Counted from the first letter of the stretch, positions 1 through 6,110 are shown. The stretch: 8,059 nucleotides of DNA from an uncultured Oscillospiraceae bacterium (GCA_900762005.1 CAAFEV010000168.1:1-8059), one strand, 5' to 3'. The notes: generated by a model not told the origin, from the sequence alone. A program made the numbers and translations.

Positions 1-159
1 GATGACGCTCTTGGCAATCCGCGCCGCACCCGTCGTCTGAATCATGATGATAATGCCGTAAATAATACAGGCTACCACCAAAATATCGACGATGTCCATA
101 AACCCGATGGTCGGCACCATTGATATCATATCTTTAAAAAAGGATAAAATCGATTCCAT
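1..159 (-). CDS. cdaA: Diadenylate cyclase CdaA, N-terminal part (runs off left edge)
   Basis: Only the first 53 codons are present; the gene continues past position 1. The protein starts MESILSFFKDM and then has a hydrophobic segment at about residues 22-42 containing VDILVVACIIYGIIIMI, followed by a short basic turn (TTGAARIAKSVI). This matches the first transmembrane helix and following turn of CdaA/YbbP-type membrane diadenylate cyclases (B. subtilis CdaA has VDILLVWYVIYKLIMVIRG at the same place). From family knowledge, CdaA makes c-di-AMP from two ATP at the membrane and is normally followed by cdaR and glmM; neither is in the window, nor is the catalytic DAC domain. The ATG at 157-159 has a ribosome site (GCGGAG at 168-173) 8 bases upstream. 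Identity rests on this N-terminal segment alone, so it is likely but not certain. Confidence 0.8.
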   Translation of the reverse strand, partial: MESILSFFKDMISMVPTIGFMDIVDILVVACIIYGIIIMIQTTGAARIAKSVI

Positions 160-193
160 TAGCAAAACTCCGCTTATACTTTATTATTAGATA

Positions 194-222
194 ATTATAG
201 CCGATTTTTTGCATAATAGCAA
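194..222 (-). promoter_or_regulatory. Sigma-A-type promoter for cdaA
   Basis: On the minus strand, TTGCTA (217-222) and a perfect TATAAT (194-199) are separated by 17 bases. The -10 lies about 35 bases upstream of the cdaA start codon. cdaA is therefore probably transcribed from its own promoter in the short gap after the aminotransferase gene, although read-through from upstream is possible because no clear terminator is seen in that gap. Confidence 0.65.
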
Positions 223-242
223 GTAGCAAAGCTCGCTTTTTC

Positions 243-1352
243 TCAACTTGAAAACAGTTTTTTGCAAATGGCCGTGAATTGCATCATCTCGCGCTCCGTA
301 TTGAAGGCGGAAAAGCTGACGCGAAGTGTGCCCGTTTGCAGCGTGCCGCCCGTGCGGTGTGCCGCCGGCGCACAGTGCAGCCCCGCCCGAACCGCTACCC
401 CGTTCTGCGCCAGCACCTGCGCTGCTTCCTCACAATCGGTGTTTTTCAGACGCATGGACAGGACTCCAAGTTGGTTCCCGCCGGTGAAAAGTTCAACGCT
501 TCGCACGGTTGAGAGTGACTCGCAGAGCCGACGCAGCAGCCGCCGCTCATGCCGCGCGATTGCCGCTGTCGTTTTTTGACGGACATAGCGCAGACCCGTC
601 AGCAGCCCCGCAATGCCGCAGACATTGTGCGTGCCCGCCTCTAATCGGTCGGGCAGAAAGTCTGGCATCTCCGCCCGCTCGGACTCGCTGCCTGTGCCGC
701 CCTCTATGAGAGTTTTCGATGCACCGGAGCAGAGCAGAATGCCCGTTCCCTGCGGCCCGTAAAGGCCTTTATGCCCCGGCATCGCAATGAACGCCGCACC
801 GCTGCGCCGCAAAGAGAGCGGGAGCACGCCGGCTGCCTGCGAAGCATCCAGAATTAACGGCACCTGCGCCGCGCGGCACAGCGCGGCAATCTGCTCATAG
901 GGCAGTATCTCCCCGTATACATTGGAAACACAGTTGCAGATTACCGCCTTCGGGCGCGTTTGCAGCGCGTCGGCAAAGGCCTGCAGGGTTTTTTCAGGCG
1001 AAAACAACGGTGCGGCGGCTACCGTGACCTGTGCGCCGAGCGCGGAAAGCGGCCGGGTTACCGCATTGTGCTCCAAGCCGGAGATTACCGCGTGGTCGCC
1101 GGGCGATAGCAGCGATTTGATGGCGATATTCAGTCCGTGGGTGGCGTTCATTGTGAAAGCCACCTGCTCCGGCTCCGCCTCAAACAGGGCTGCCGCCGTT
1201 TCGCGGCAGTCATATACGAGATTTGCCGCCCGCTGCGCCGCTGCGTGGCTTCCGCGCCCGACGCTTGCACAGCGGGATATTGCCGCCGCAACCGCCTGCG
1301 CAACGGCAGGAGGCTTTTGCAGCGTGGTGGCTGCCGCATCAAAATATATCAT
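243..1352 (-). CDS. Class V aminotransferase / cysteine desulfurase family protein
   Basis: A PLP-dependent fold-type I enzyme of 369 residues resembling the EF2568-like cysteine desulfurase subfamily. The reaction expected from the family is removal of sulfur (or selenium) from cysteine (or selenocysteine) onto an active-site Cys, in the cytosol. Visible landmarks are the N-terminal YFDAAATT; His95 in GLEHNAV, which stacks on PLP; Asp169 in ILDASQ; the PLP-binding Lys195 in MPGHKG; EAGTHN at 239-243; Cys327 in RAGLHCAP, the catalytic Cys position; and Arg344 in TLRVSF, near the substrate carboxylate. It starts within the stop of the upstream DUF3343 gene (ATGA overlap, 1349-1352). A perfect AGGAGG (1360-1365) lies 7 bases before the ATG, so the pair is one translational unit. 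Length is normal for the subfamily. Sulfur versus selenium use cannot be decided from sequence. Confidence 0.9.
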   Translation of the reverse strand: MIYFDAAATTLQKPPAVAQAVAAAISRCASVGRGSHAAAQRAANLVYDCRETAAALFEAEPEQVAFTMNATHGLNIAIKSLLSPGDHAVISGLEHNAVTRPLSALGAQVTVAAAPLFSPEKTLQAFADALQTRPKAVICNCVSNVYGEILPYEQIAALCRAAQVPLILDASQAAGVLPLSLRRSGAAFIAMPGHKGLYGPQGTGILLCSGASKTLIEGGTGSESERAEMPDFLPDRLEAGTHNVCGIAGLLTGLRYVRQKTTAAIARHERRLLRRLCESLSTVRSVELFTGGNQLGVLSMRLKNTDCEEAAQVLAQNGVAVRAGLHCAPAAHRTGGTLQTGTLRVSFSAFNTEREMMQFTAICKKLFSS

Positions 1353-1603
1353 TGCCCTACCTCCTGCCAGACGCCGTCCGCCGCACGGCGATACCGCTTT
1401 TCGGGACGTGCACCGCTTCGCGCAAGTACGTCAAGTGCACGCAGCCGTTTTTCGCTTAAAATACGAACACTGTAGCCGCAGCCGCGTACCCGCAGTGCCT
1501 GCGGCGTGCGGATGAGTGCACCGGTAATGTCCGCATCGAGCAGTGCCCGGCTCGCCTTCATCGCTGCTGTGACAGAACGAAATGTGAGATACTCATAGTC
1601 CAT
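1349..1603 (-). CDS. DUF3343 small protein (putative Se/S carrier-like)
   Basis: An 84-residue protein beginning MDYEYLTFRSVTAAMKASRALLD. It follows the pattern of the DUF3343 family: a YL-TFRS strand, a helix with Ala-Met-Lys, an IRTPQ segment, then a Gly-Cys-Gly (Cys42) before a beta strand. The family is annotated as putative Se/S-carrier-like and often sits beside EF2568-type cysteine desulfurases, as here. A plausible role is to accept or pass on sulfur or selenium through Cys42; this is inference. The open frame extends upstream to 1654, but ATG 1603 is preferred because AGGGGGAGGC (1611-1620) lies 7 bases upstream and the family begins at this point. The C-terminal tail (about residues 66-84) is rich in Arg and Glu. 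No convincing promoter was found upstream. Confidence 0.82.
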   Translation of the reverse strand: MDYEYLTFRSVTAAMKASRALLDADITGALIRTPQALRVRGCGYSVRILSEKRLRALDVLARSGARPEKRYRRAADGVWQEVGQ

Positions 1604-1725
1604 GGCAAACGCCTCCCCCTGTTTTATCGTATGAAGTTCGCCAATTTTTGACACACCTTGTAACTTTTTTTCAACTTAATACAAACTTAATTACTTTTGG
1701 GTTATATATTTAACATCTTCCGGCT

Positions 1726-1782
1726 ATGATGAAAATGTCAACAAGAGTTTTCTTTTTCATTTTCCTCTTTTTCTTTATTTGA
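1726..1782 (+). other. Candidate Phe-rich mini-ORF just before a terminator
   Basis: An 18-codon frame, MMKMSTRVFFFIFLFFFI, ends 3 bases before the terminator stem at 1786. Seven of its last ten residues are Phe. This looks like the leader peptides of phenylalanine attenuators in enterobacteria (pheA, pheM). Against that, no Shine-Dalgarno site precedes it, no strong antiterminator partner for the terminator arm is visible, and no plus-strand structural gene follows. It may simply be a pyrimidine tract in a small RNA. Confidence 0.2.
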
Positions 1783-1785
1783 ATT

Positions 1786-1826
1786 CCGCAGACAAGTCAG
1801 CCGCTTGTCTGCGGTCTTCTTTTTTT
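1786..1826 (+). terminator. Plus-strand rho-independent terminator with no upstream plus-strand gene
   Basis: A perfect 11-bp stem, CCGCAGACAAG (1786-1796) with CTTGTCTGCGG (1804-1814), has a 7-base loop and is followed by TCTTCTTTTTTTGA. The T-tract lies only on the plus-strand side; the minus-strand side continues AATTCAAAT. It should therefore stop plus-strand transcription, yet no plus-strand gene lies between it and the divergent DUF3343 start at 1603. See the related finding. Confidence 0.75.
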
Positions 1827-1865
1827 GATTTCTTTTGCATCGGTTATTGACACAGAGTCTAAAAA

Positions 1866-1901
1866 TACCCGCCTTACGGTGCGATTCCGTAAGGCGGGTT
1901 T
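1866..1901 (-). terminator. Terminator of the pheB-membrane protein unit
   Basis: A perfect 12-bp stem (CCCGCCTTACGG at 1868-1879 with CCGTAAGGCGGG at 1887-1898) has a 7-base loop. On the minus strand it is followed by TATTTTTAG. It starts about 10 bases after the stop codon of the minus-strand membrane protein gene, so it is the natural end of that transcript. The plus-strand side has only three T and is unlikely to work well in that direction. Confidence 0.85.
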
Positions 1902-1908
1902 GCTGCAT

Positions 1909-2511
1909 TCACTGATTATGCGAGGTGGCGCGGCAGGACGGCGGCAGGCCGGGCGCGGGCTGCTGCATGATTTTGAGAGGCTTGAGGGAGAGGGACAGGC
2001 AGAGCAGTGACGCCATAATACACAGAACCGAGGCTTCAAGCTGCCACGTTTGCAGACGGTTCTGCGCAAGCTCGACCGCGTCCATGGCAAGATGCGCAAG
2101 CAATGGCAGCCCCGTGACGGCATAAAGCAGCAGCTTCGTGCGTATCATACCGCACAGCGTCAGACAGAACAGCACCGCCACACCGAGATACAGGATACAG
2201 CAAAGGGCTGTATGCAGCACACTTTCAAAGGAAAGTGCCTTTACCACAAAAAACAGCACGCCGCCAAGGACCGGAAGGCACAGGCTTCGCGCGGTTTTGC
2301 GCTGCGGCAGCAGATACAGCAGCAAATACACCGCAGCCGAGGCAAGCGGCAAGAGCAGTTGACCCCACAGCTGCGCACCGTGCGGCAGCTGCGGGGCATA
2401 ATAGGACAGGCGCAACGCCGCCGAGCCGAGCATCAGCAGCATGGAGCCTAAAGAAAAGGCGTTTTTTACATCGGTGGTATACGGGGTTGCGTGTTTCATC
2501 CTTGCAGTCAT
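1909..2511 (-). CDS. Six-helix integral membrane protein, unknown function
   Basis: I do not recognise the family. The product (200 residues from the first ATG) is almost wholly hydrophobic, with six likely membrane helices at about 19-38, 48-68, 76-94, 100-122, 126-146 and 158-176. Short basic loops (RKTAR at 71-75, MIRTK at 122-126) follow helices 2 and 4. It ends in a Pro/Ser-rich soluble tail. No catalytic motif stands out, although Cys is frequent for a membrane protein. The start is uncertain. ATG 2511 has AGAAGGA directly against it, which is too close, whereas ATG 2499 (MKHATPY) has only AAGG immediately before it. The gene lies 21 bases after pheB and is followed by a terminator, so the two are probably co-transcribed. 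Confidence 0.7.
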   Translation of the reverse strand: MTARMKHATPYTTDVKNAFSLGSMLLMLGSAALRLSYYAPQLPHGAQLWGQLLLPLASAAVYLLLYLLPQRKTARSLCLPVLGGVLFFVVKALSFESVLHTALCCILYLGVAVLFCLTLCGMIRTKLLLYAVTGLPLLAHLAMDAVELAQNRLQTWQLEASVLCIMASLLCLSLSLKPLKIMQQPAPGLPPSCRATSHNQ

Positions 2512-2532
2512 TCCTTCTGGTATGATTTGAAG

Positions 2533-2976
2533 CTATCCGGCTAATACCTCTGCGCGAAGCACACCGTCCAGCTTGCCGAGCTTTTCCAAAAGAGCCTCCA
2601 CTCCGACCTGCAAGCCCATGGTCTCCGCCGAAATCGTAACGGAAGCGACACCGCCGGTCGGAATTGTCTGGTTGATGGTCAGTATATTTGCGCCGAATTG
2701 GGCAAAAATGGAGAGTATGGACGAAAGCAGACCCGTCACGTCCCGCAGAAGGAACTGAAAGGTCAAGATTCTGCCCGCCATCAGGTTCTGGAACGGCGCA
2801 ATGCAGTCGCGGTACTTATAAAACGCGCTGCGGCTGATGCCCGTGGCACGGGTGGCATCGTTGACGGTTTTTGCCTCGCCGGTCTCCAAGAGCCACTTCG
2901 CTTCGGCAACCTTTAAGAATACCTCCGGCAGTGCCTTTGCCTCGACGATAAAATAACCGGTCTGTTCGTTTTGCAT
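2533..2976 (-). CDS. pheB: UPF0735 ACT-domain protein PheB
   Basis: A 147-residue cytosolic protein of the PheB/UPF0735 family, the same length as B. subtilis PheB. Residues 9-32 (FIVEAKALPEVFLKVAEAKWL region) are the family's N-terminal signature. Residues 36-56 form a small helix-turn-helix-like unit (AKTVNDATRATGISRSAFYKY), and residues 70-147 form an ACT domain, usually an amino-acid-sensing fold. Despite its name it lacks chorismate mutase or prephenate dehydratase features, and a role in phenylalanine metabolism is not established. The open frame continues upstream to 3099. ATG 2976 is chosen because AAAGGA lies 9 bases upstream and because it gives the family length; the ATG at 2985 abuts the ribosome site. 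It is divergent from the ytvI-like gene and is followed closely by a membrane protein gene. Confidence 0.9.
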   Translation of the reverse strand: MQNEQTGYFIVEAKALPEVFLKVAEAKWLLETGEAKTVNDATRATGISRSAFYKYRDCIAPFQNLMAGRILTFQFLLRDVTGLLSSILSIFAQFGANILTINQTIPTGGVASVTISAETMGLQVGVEALLEKLGKLDGVLRAEVLAG

Positions 2977-3055
2977 TTTGACCATTCCTTTCACTTCACG
3001 GTAAATTTCTACCGCCTGTACACAGAAAATGCGCATTTGTTTTTCTCTCGTATAC

Positions 3056-3084
3056 ACTCTACCACAGCAACGCGGAAAAAGCAA
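3056..3084 (-). promoter_or_regulatory. Candidate promoter of pheB
   Basis: On the minus strand, TTGCTT (3079-3084) and TAGAGT (3056-3061) are 17 bases apart, with a TG one base before the -10 (extended -10). The -10 is about 80 bases upstream of the chosen pheB start. This is another reason to reject the longer upstream start at 3099, which would lie upstream of the transcript. The hexamers are imperfect, so this is a moderate call. Confidence 0.4.
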
Positions 3085-3123
3085 GAGCAAAGTCCGCAAA
3101 AATCAAACGAAAGGAGCCGCTCC

Positions 3124-4170
3124 ATGAAACAACCGCAAAAGCTCCTGCTCTATGGCATCGGCGGCATTCTGGGCATCTGGCTCGGCGTGAAATATTTTCT
3201 GCCGATTACACTGCCGTTTCTGTTCGGTCTGGGTCTGGCAAAGCTCGCGCAGCCACTGGTACGGCGCGTGCGGCAATGCTTACGTGCGCCCGGCTGGCTG
3301 GCAAGTCTGCTCGGCATTTTACTCGTGTTCGCGGTGCTGGCGGCGGTCGTCTGGCTTCTGGTGCAGGCACTCATCAGTCTGCTGGAGGGGCTGGGACGGC
3401 AGCTTCCCGCACTGTGCGCTTCGCTTGCCGCGCCGCTTGCCTCCTTGCAGACACGTCTGATCACCTTGGCGCAAAAGCTCCCGGACGGACTTGCGGTTGC
3501 TGCAAAAGAGTGGCTCTCGCGTCTGTTTGCCGGAGGCAGTGTAATCGCAGACACCGCGTCGGACACCCTGCTGTCGCTGGCAGGGCGGATTCTGACCTTC
3601 TTGCCGGAGCTGCTGCTGTTTACGCTGACTGCCCTGCTCTCGTCGTACTTCTTTTCCGTCGATGCGGGCCGTCTGCGCAAGGGGCTTGCGCGGCATCTGC
3701 CGGAGCAGTGGCTCTCTCGCGGAAAGCAGCTCGCCACACAACTGAAAACCGCCCTCGGCGGCTATGTCAAGGCACAGCTCCGTCTGAGTGGCGTGGTGTT
3801 TTTGCTGCTGGTTGCGGGGCTTTTGCTCCTGCGGCGCGACAAGCCCATCGGACTGGCGGCGTTGATTACACTGGTCGATGCACTGCCGGTGTTCGGTGTG
3901 GGGACAGTGCTGCTGCCGTGGGGCGTGCTCGCCTTTTTGCGCGGTAATTCCGCGCTCGGCACGGGAATGCTGGTGCTTTATGCCGTCTGCGCCGTGGTGC
4001 GGGCGTTTCTGGAGCCGCGCTTCGTTGGAAAGCAAATCGGTCTGCCGCCGCTGGCAACGCTGCTTGCGCTCTACGCGGGTTTTCGGCTGTTCGGCATTGT
4101 GGGTATGATTCTACTGCCGATTGCCGTCATTCTGCTCAAGCAGCTCTATGAGCTGGTGGAGTCTGCATAA
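3124..4170 (+). CDS. ytvI: AI-2E family transporter, YtvI-like membrane protein
   Basis: A 348-residue membrane protein of the AI-2E/YdbI permease superfamily, closest in length and pattern to the sporulation integral membrane protein YtvI. Two N-terminal hydrophobic segments (about 8-40) are followed by a helix at 58-82, an amphipathic soluble stretch to about 155, and a cluster of helices from 157 to the end. Family motifs are VDALPVFGVGTVLLPWG (251-267), EPRFVGKQIGLPPL (297-310) and the final LFGIVGMILLPI (322-333). Members export small molecules or ions; the YtvI substrate is not known and a sporulation role here is inference. ATG 3124 is chosen over the frame opening at 2971 because AAAGGAG lies 7 bases upstream. 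A weak promoter (TTGACC 2978-2983, TAAATT 3002-3007) may drive it. No terminator follows. Confidence 0.85.
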   Translation: MKQPQKLLLYGIGGILGIWLGVKYFLPITLPFLFGLGLAKLAQPLVRRVRQCLRAPGWLASLLGILLVFAVLAAVVWLLVQALISLLEGLGRQLPALCASLAAPLASLQTRLITLAQKLPDGLAVAAKEWLSRLFAGGSVIADTASDTLLSLAGRILTFLPELLLFTLTALLSSYFFSVDAGRLRKGLARHLPEQWLSRGKQLATQLKTALGGYVKAQLRLSGVVFLLLVAGLLLLRRDKPIGLAALITLVDALPVFGVGTVLLPWGVLAFLRGNSALGTGMLVLYAVCAVVRAFLEPRFVGKQIGLPPLATLLALYAGFRLFGIVGMILLPIAVILLKQLYELVESA

Positions 4171-4189
4171 AAGTATTTTGCCGAATTCC

Positions 4190-4219
4190 TTGACTTTTAT
4201 CGGCGGTCTGTGGTATCAT
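4190..4219 (+). promoter_or_regulatory. Promoter of the ECF-S / ywlG / acetyltransferase operon
   Basis: TTGACT (4190-4195) and TATCAT (4214-4219) are separated by 18 bases, with TG one base before the -10 (extended -10). It lies 20 bases after the ytvI-like stop. The expected transcription start is near 4226, giving a leader of about 130 bases. Confidence 0.65.
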
Positions 4220-4222
4220 GCC

Positions 4223-4355
4223 AATGGCATCGGAAGTTTTACCCTGTTTCAGAGCCGTTCACGGTTTCGGCAGGTTCGCCTTCGGTGCCATTAACCATAT
4301 CTTTTATGCGTTTCGTCAATGCTTTTCGGTATCCGGAAGCTGTAGGGAGTTTTTC
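4223..4355 (+). promoter_or_regulatory. Structured 5' leader of the ECF S-component gene
   Basis: The predicted transcript begins with a long hairpin. Bases 4223-4234 pair with 4281-4292 over 12 positions, including two G-U pairs, and inner helices are possible (CCTG 4243-4246 with CAGG 4271-4274; CCG 4255-4257 with CGG 4262-4264). A second hairpin (4321-4340, GCTT..CGG TAT CCG.AAGC with one bulge) ends just before the ribosome site TAGGGAG (4343-4349). I do not recognise a known riboswitch class: the TPP, FMN and THF cores are absent. It may be a ligand-sensing or translational-control leader, but this is inference from pairing alone. Confidence 0.35.
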
Positions 4356-4892
4356 ATGAGAACAAAAAGACTGCACCGGCTGGTGCTTGCCGCGCTGTTT
4401 GCGGCACTGACCTGCGTTGCTACGGCAGCGGTACAAATTGAGCTTCCCGCGACGCGGGGCTATGTCAATATGGGCGACAGCCTGGTTCTGGTTGGTGCCT
4501 GGCTGCTCGGGCCGCTTTACGGGGCGGCGGCAGCCGGCATCGGCTCGGCACTTGCCGATATTCTGACGAGCTATGTCCACTACGCACCCGCGACCCTGCT
4601 GATTAAGGCGGGCATGGCGGTTCTGGCAATCTGTCTCTGCCGCAAGAGCAGCCGCCGTCCGACGCTGCGCCGTATCAGCGGCGCGATTTTGGCGGAGCTT
4701 TGGATGGTTGCGGGCTATTTCGGCTACGCCTGCCTGATTCTGGGCAAGGGGCTTGCCGCAGCCGCCAGCATTCCGGGGAATTTATTACAGGGCGCGTTCG
4801 GCATCGCCGTTGCGCTGCCGCTGTTCTTTGCGCTGAAAAAAGCGGGGATTCCGCCGTATGACAAAGGAGAGGCAATCCATGGAGGAGCTTAA
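4356..4892 (+). CDS. ECF transporter S component (substrate unknown)
   Basis: A 178-residue, five- to six-helix membrane protein resembling the ECF-type S-component family PF07155. The diagnostic stretch is YVNMGDSLVLVGAWLLGP (36-53) followed by GAAAAGIGSALADIL (56-70) and YAPATLLIKAGMAVLA (76-91). S components bind a vitamin or similar micronutrient and work with a shared EcfT/EcfA/EcfA' module, which is not in this window. The substrate cannot be assigned. The N-terminus contains the usual basic start and first helix (RLHRLVLAALFAALTCVATA), resembling the helix 1 region used to dock on EcfT. The open frame extends upstream to 4218, but ATG 4356 has AGGGAG 6 bases upstream and family-like length. 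Its last 14 bases overlap ywlG, implying translational coupling. Confidence 0.85.
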   Translation: MRTKRLHRLVLAALFAALTCVATAAVQIELPATRGYVNMGDSLVLVGAWLLGPLYGAAAAGIGSALADILTSYVHYAPATLLIKAGMAVLAICLCRKSSRRPTLRRISGAILAELWMVAGYFGYACLILGKGLAAAASIPGNLLQGAFGIAVALPLFFALKKAGIPPYDKGEAIHGGA

Positions 4893-5421
4893 AAAGCAGG
4901 CGGCACTTGCCGCGAAAACGCTCTGTGAAAAAGCAGGGCTGCACGCGGGACAGCTGGTGGTTGTCGGCTGCTCGACAAGTGAAATCTGCGGCAGCCGCAT
5001 CGGCTCGGACTCGCGTCCGGAGGTTGCGCAGGCCGTGTTCGGAGAGATTTACAGCGTATTTTCAGAGCGGGGGATTTTTCTCGCCGCGCAGTGCTGCGAG
5101 CATCTCAACCGCGCTTTGATTATCGAGCGCGCGGCTCTGCCGGACGCAGTGCAGGTCAATGTCATTCCGCAGCCGAAGGCGGGCGGCTCCTTTGCCACCG
5201 CCGCCTATCACGCCTTCCGCGACCCGGTTGCCGTGGAGCATATCCGCGCCGACGCGGGGCTGGACATCGGCGGCACGCTTATCGGAATGCATCTGAAGGA
5301 GGTCGCCGTCCCGCTGCGGCTCGGCATTGACCGCATCGGCAGCGCGATTTTACTCGCCGCACGCACCCGTCCGAAGTACATCGGCGGCAGCCGCGCCGTC
5401 TATGACGAGAAGCTCGGTTAA
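4879..5421 (+). CDS. ywlG: DUF436 / TIGR01440 family protein (YwlG)
   Basis: A 180-residue cytosolic protein, the same length as B. subtilis YwlG. It contains the conserved landmarks of the family: VVVGCSTSEICGSRIG (27-42), AAQCCEHLNRAL, the PKAGGSFATAAY loop, ADAGLDIGGTLIGMHLKEVAVPLR, and RPKYIGGSRAVY near the end. The two adjacent Cys in QCCEH and Cys31 in GCSTSE look functionally important. The biochemical role of this family is not known to me; no enzyme activity should be assumed. ATG 4879 is chosen because AAAGGAG sits 9 bases upstream; an in-frame ATG at 4858 would lie before that site. It begins inside the ECF S-component gene, and its stop overlaps the next start by one base. Confidence 0.9.
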   Translation: MEELKKQAALAAKTLCEKAGLHAGQLVVVGCSTSEICGSRIGSDSRPEVAQAVFGEIYSVFSERGIFLAAQCCEHLNRALIIERAALPDAVQVNVIPQPKAGGSFATAAYHAFRDPVAVEHIRADAGLDIGGTLIGMHLKEVAVPLRLGIDRIGSAILLAARTRPKYIGGSRAVYDEKLG

Positions 5422-6038
5422 TGAAGGACATTCCAATTTTCACCTGTCCGGAGGGCATTGCCACGCTGATTTTACGCGAGATTCCGACGCGGCAGACGGC
5501 ATACGTCCTGCTGCGCAGCACCTTCACAGCGACAGACGCCCTGTGCCGCGAGGCAGAGGGCTTTTGCCGTTCGGCGGGTGCGGAAACGGTCTGCTTCGGC
5601 GGTGCGGGTGATTTCTCCGCGTTCACGCCCTGCGTACAGGTGTTGCGGCGCAGCGTTGCGCGCGCCGCCCTGCCGATAACAGAGGCGGTTGCCGCCGCCC
5701 TGACGCCGGGCGAACAAGCGCAGTGGCTGACGCTCTATGCACAGCGGTTTCGTGCGGTTCCCGGCGCAAGCAGCCTCGGCACGACGGAGGACGCGTATTT
5801 TATTTTTGACGGCGCACTGCGCATCGGCTTGGGGCAGATTCGCGGCGGTGAGCTGCGAAGTGTTGCTGCATTGGAGCAGGGACGCGGTGCGGATTGCGTC
5901 TGCGCCCTTGCCGCGCAAAGCGGCGCGCAGACAATCGATGTGCTTTGTGCAAGGGAGAATTTGCCCGCCATGCGCCTGTATGACCGCCTCGGCTTTTCCG
6001 CCGGAACGGAGACAGAGCGGTGGTACTGCCGCAAATAA
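5421..6038 (+). CDS. GNAT family N-acetyltransferase
   Basis: A 205-residue protein whose C-terminal half has GNAT hallmarks: a beta strand with LGQIRGGELRSVA, an acetyl-CoA loop-like LEQGRGADCVCAL (about 151-163, compare Q/RxxGxG/A) and the late motif ARENLPAMRLYDRLGF (177-192). The N-terminal ~100 residues are less conserved, are Cys-rich in places (CVQVLRR, CREAEGFC) and do not match a domain I recognise. The substrate is unknown. The start codon shares its A with the ywlG stop (TAATG), and the preceding GAGAAG is a weak ribosome site, so expression likely depends on coupling to ywlG. It is the last gene of the ECF-S operon; no terminator hairpin is seen before the fba promoter. Confidence 0.8.
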   Translation: MKDIPIFTCPEGIATLILREIPTRQTAYVLLRSTFTATDALCREAEGFCRSAGAETVCFGGAGDFSAFTPCVQVLRRSVARAALPITEAVAAALTPGEQAQWLTLYAQRFRAVPGASSLGTTEDAYFIFDGALRIGLGQIRGGELRSVAALEQGRGADCVCALAAQSGAQTIDVLCARENLPAMRLYDRLGFSAGTETERWYCRK

Positions 6039-6050
6039 TCGGATTTTCTC

Positions 6051-6078
6051 TTGCAATTCTTCTCGTTTGTGCTATACT
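6051..6078 (+). promoter_or_regulatory. fba: Promoter of fba
   Basis: TTGCAA (6051-6056) and TATACT (6073-6078) are spaced 16 bases apart, with TG one base upstream of the -10 (extended -10). It lies 33 bases upstream of the aldolase start codon, within the short gap after the acetyltransferase stop. Confidence 0.7.
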
Positions 6079-6110
6079 GATTGCGACAATAATCTAAAGG
6101 AGTGTTTATT

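Noticed and set aside
1713..1741. TTGACA on the minus strand (1736-1741) as promoter for the DUF3343 gene
   Set aside because: At 16-18 base spacing there is no acceptable -10 (AGATGT or GATGTT), so the hexamer is probably fortuitous.
2971..3123. N-terminal extension of the YtvI-like protein and a matching extension of PheB on the other strand (2977-3099)
   Set aside because: Both extensions overlap each other in the divergent promoter region. Good ribosome sites and family lengths support the internal starts at 3124 and 2976.
3150..4057. Long minus- and plus-strand open frames inside the ytvI-like gene
   Set aside because: They are shadows in GC-rich coding DNA: Arg/Ser/Gln-rich, low-complexity, without ribosome sites, while the main frame gives a recognisable membrane protein family.
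4218..4355. 46-residue N-terminal extension of the ECF S component
   Set aside because: The upstream ATG lies inside the promoter -10 region with no ribosome site; ATG 4356 has AGGGAG at proper spacing and begins with a normal first helix.
4226..4355. Known riboswitch (TPP, FMN or THF) in the ECF leader
   Set aside because: The leader ends in GTAGGGAG, which recalls the end of TPP elements, but the CTGAGA core and other conserved blocks are absent; FMN and THF cores are also not found.
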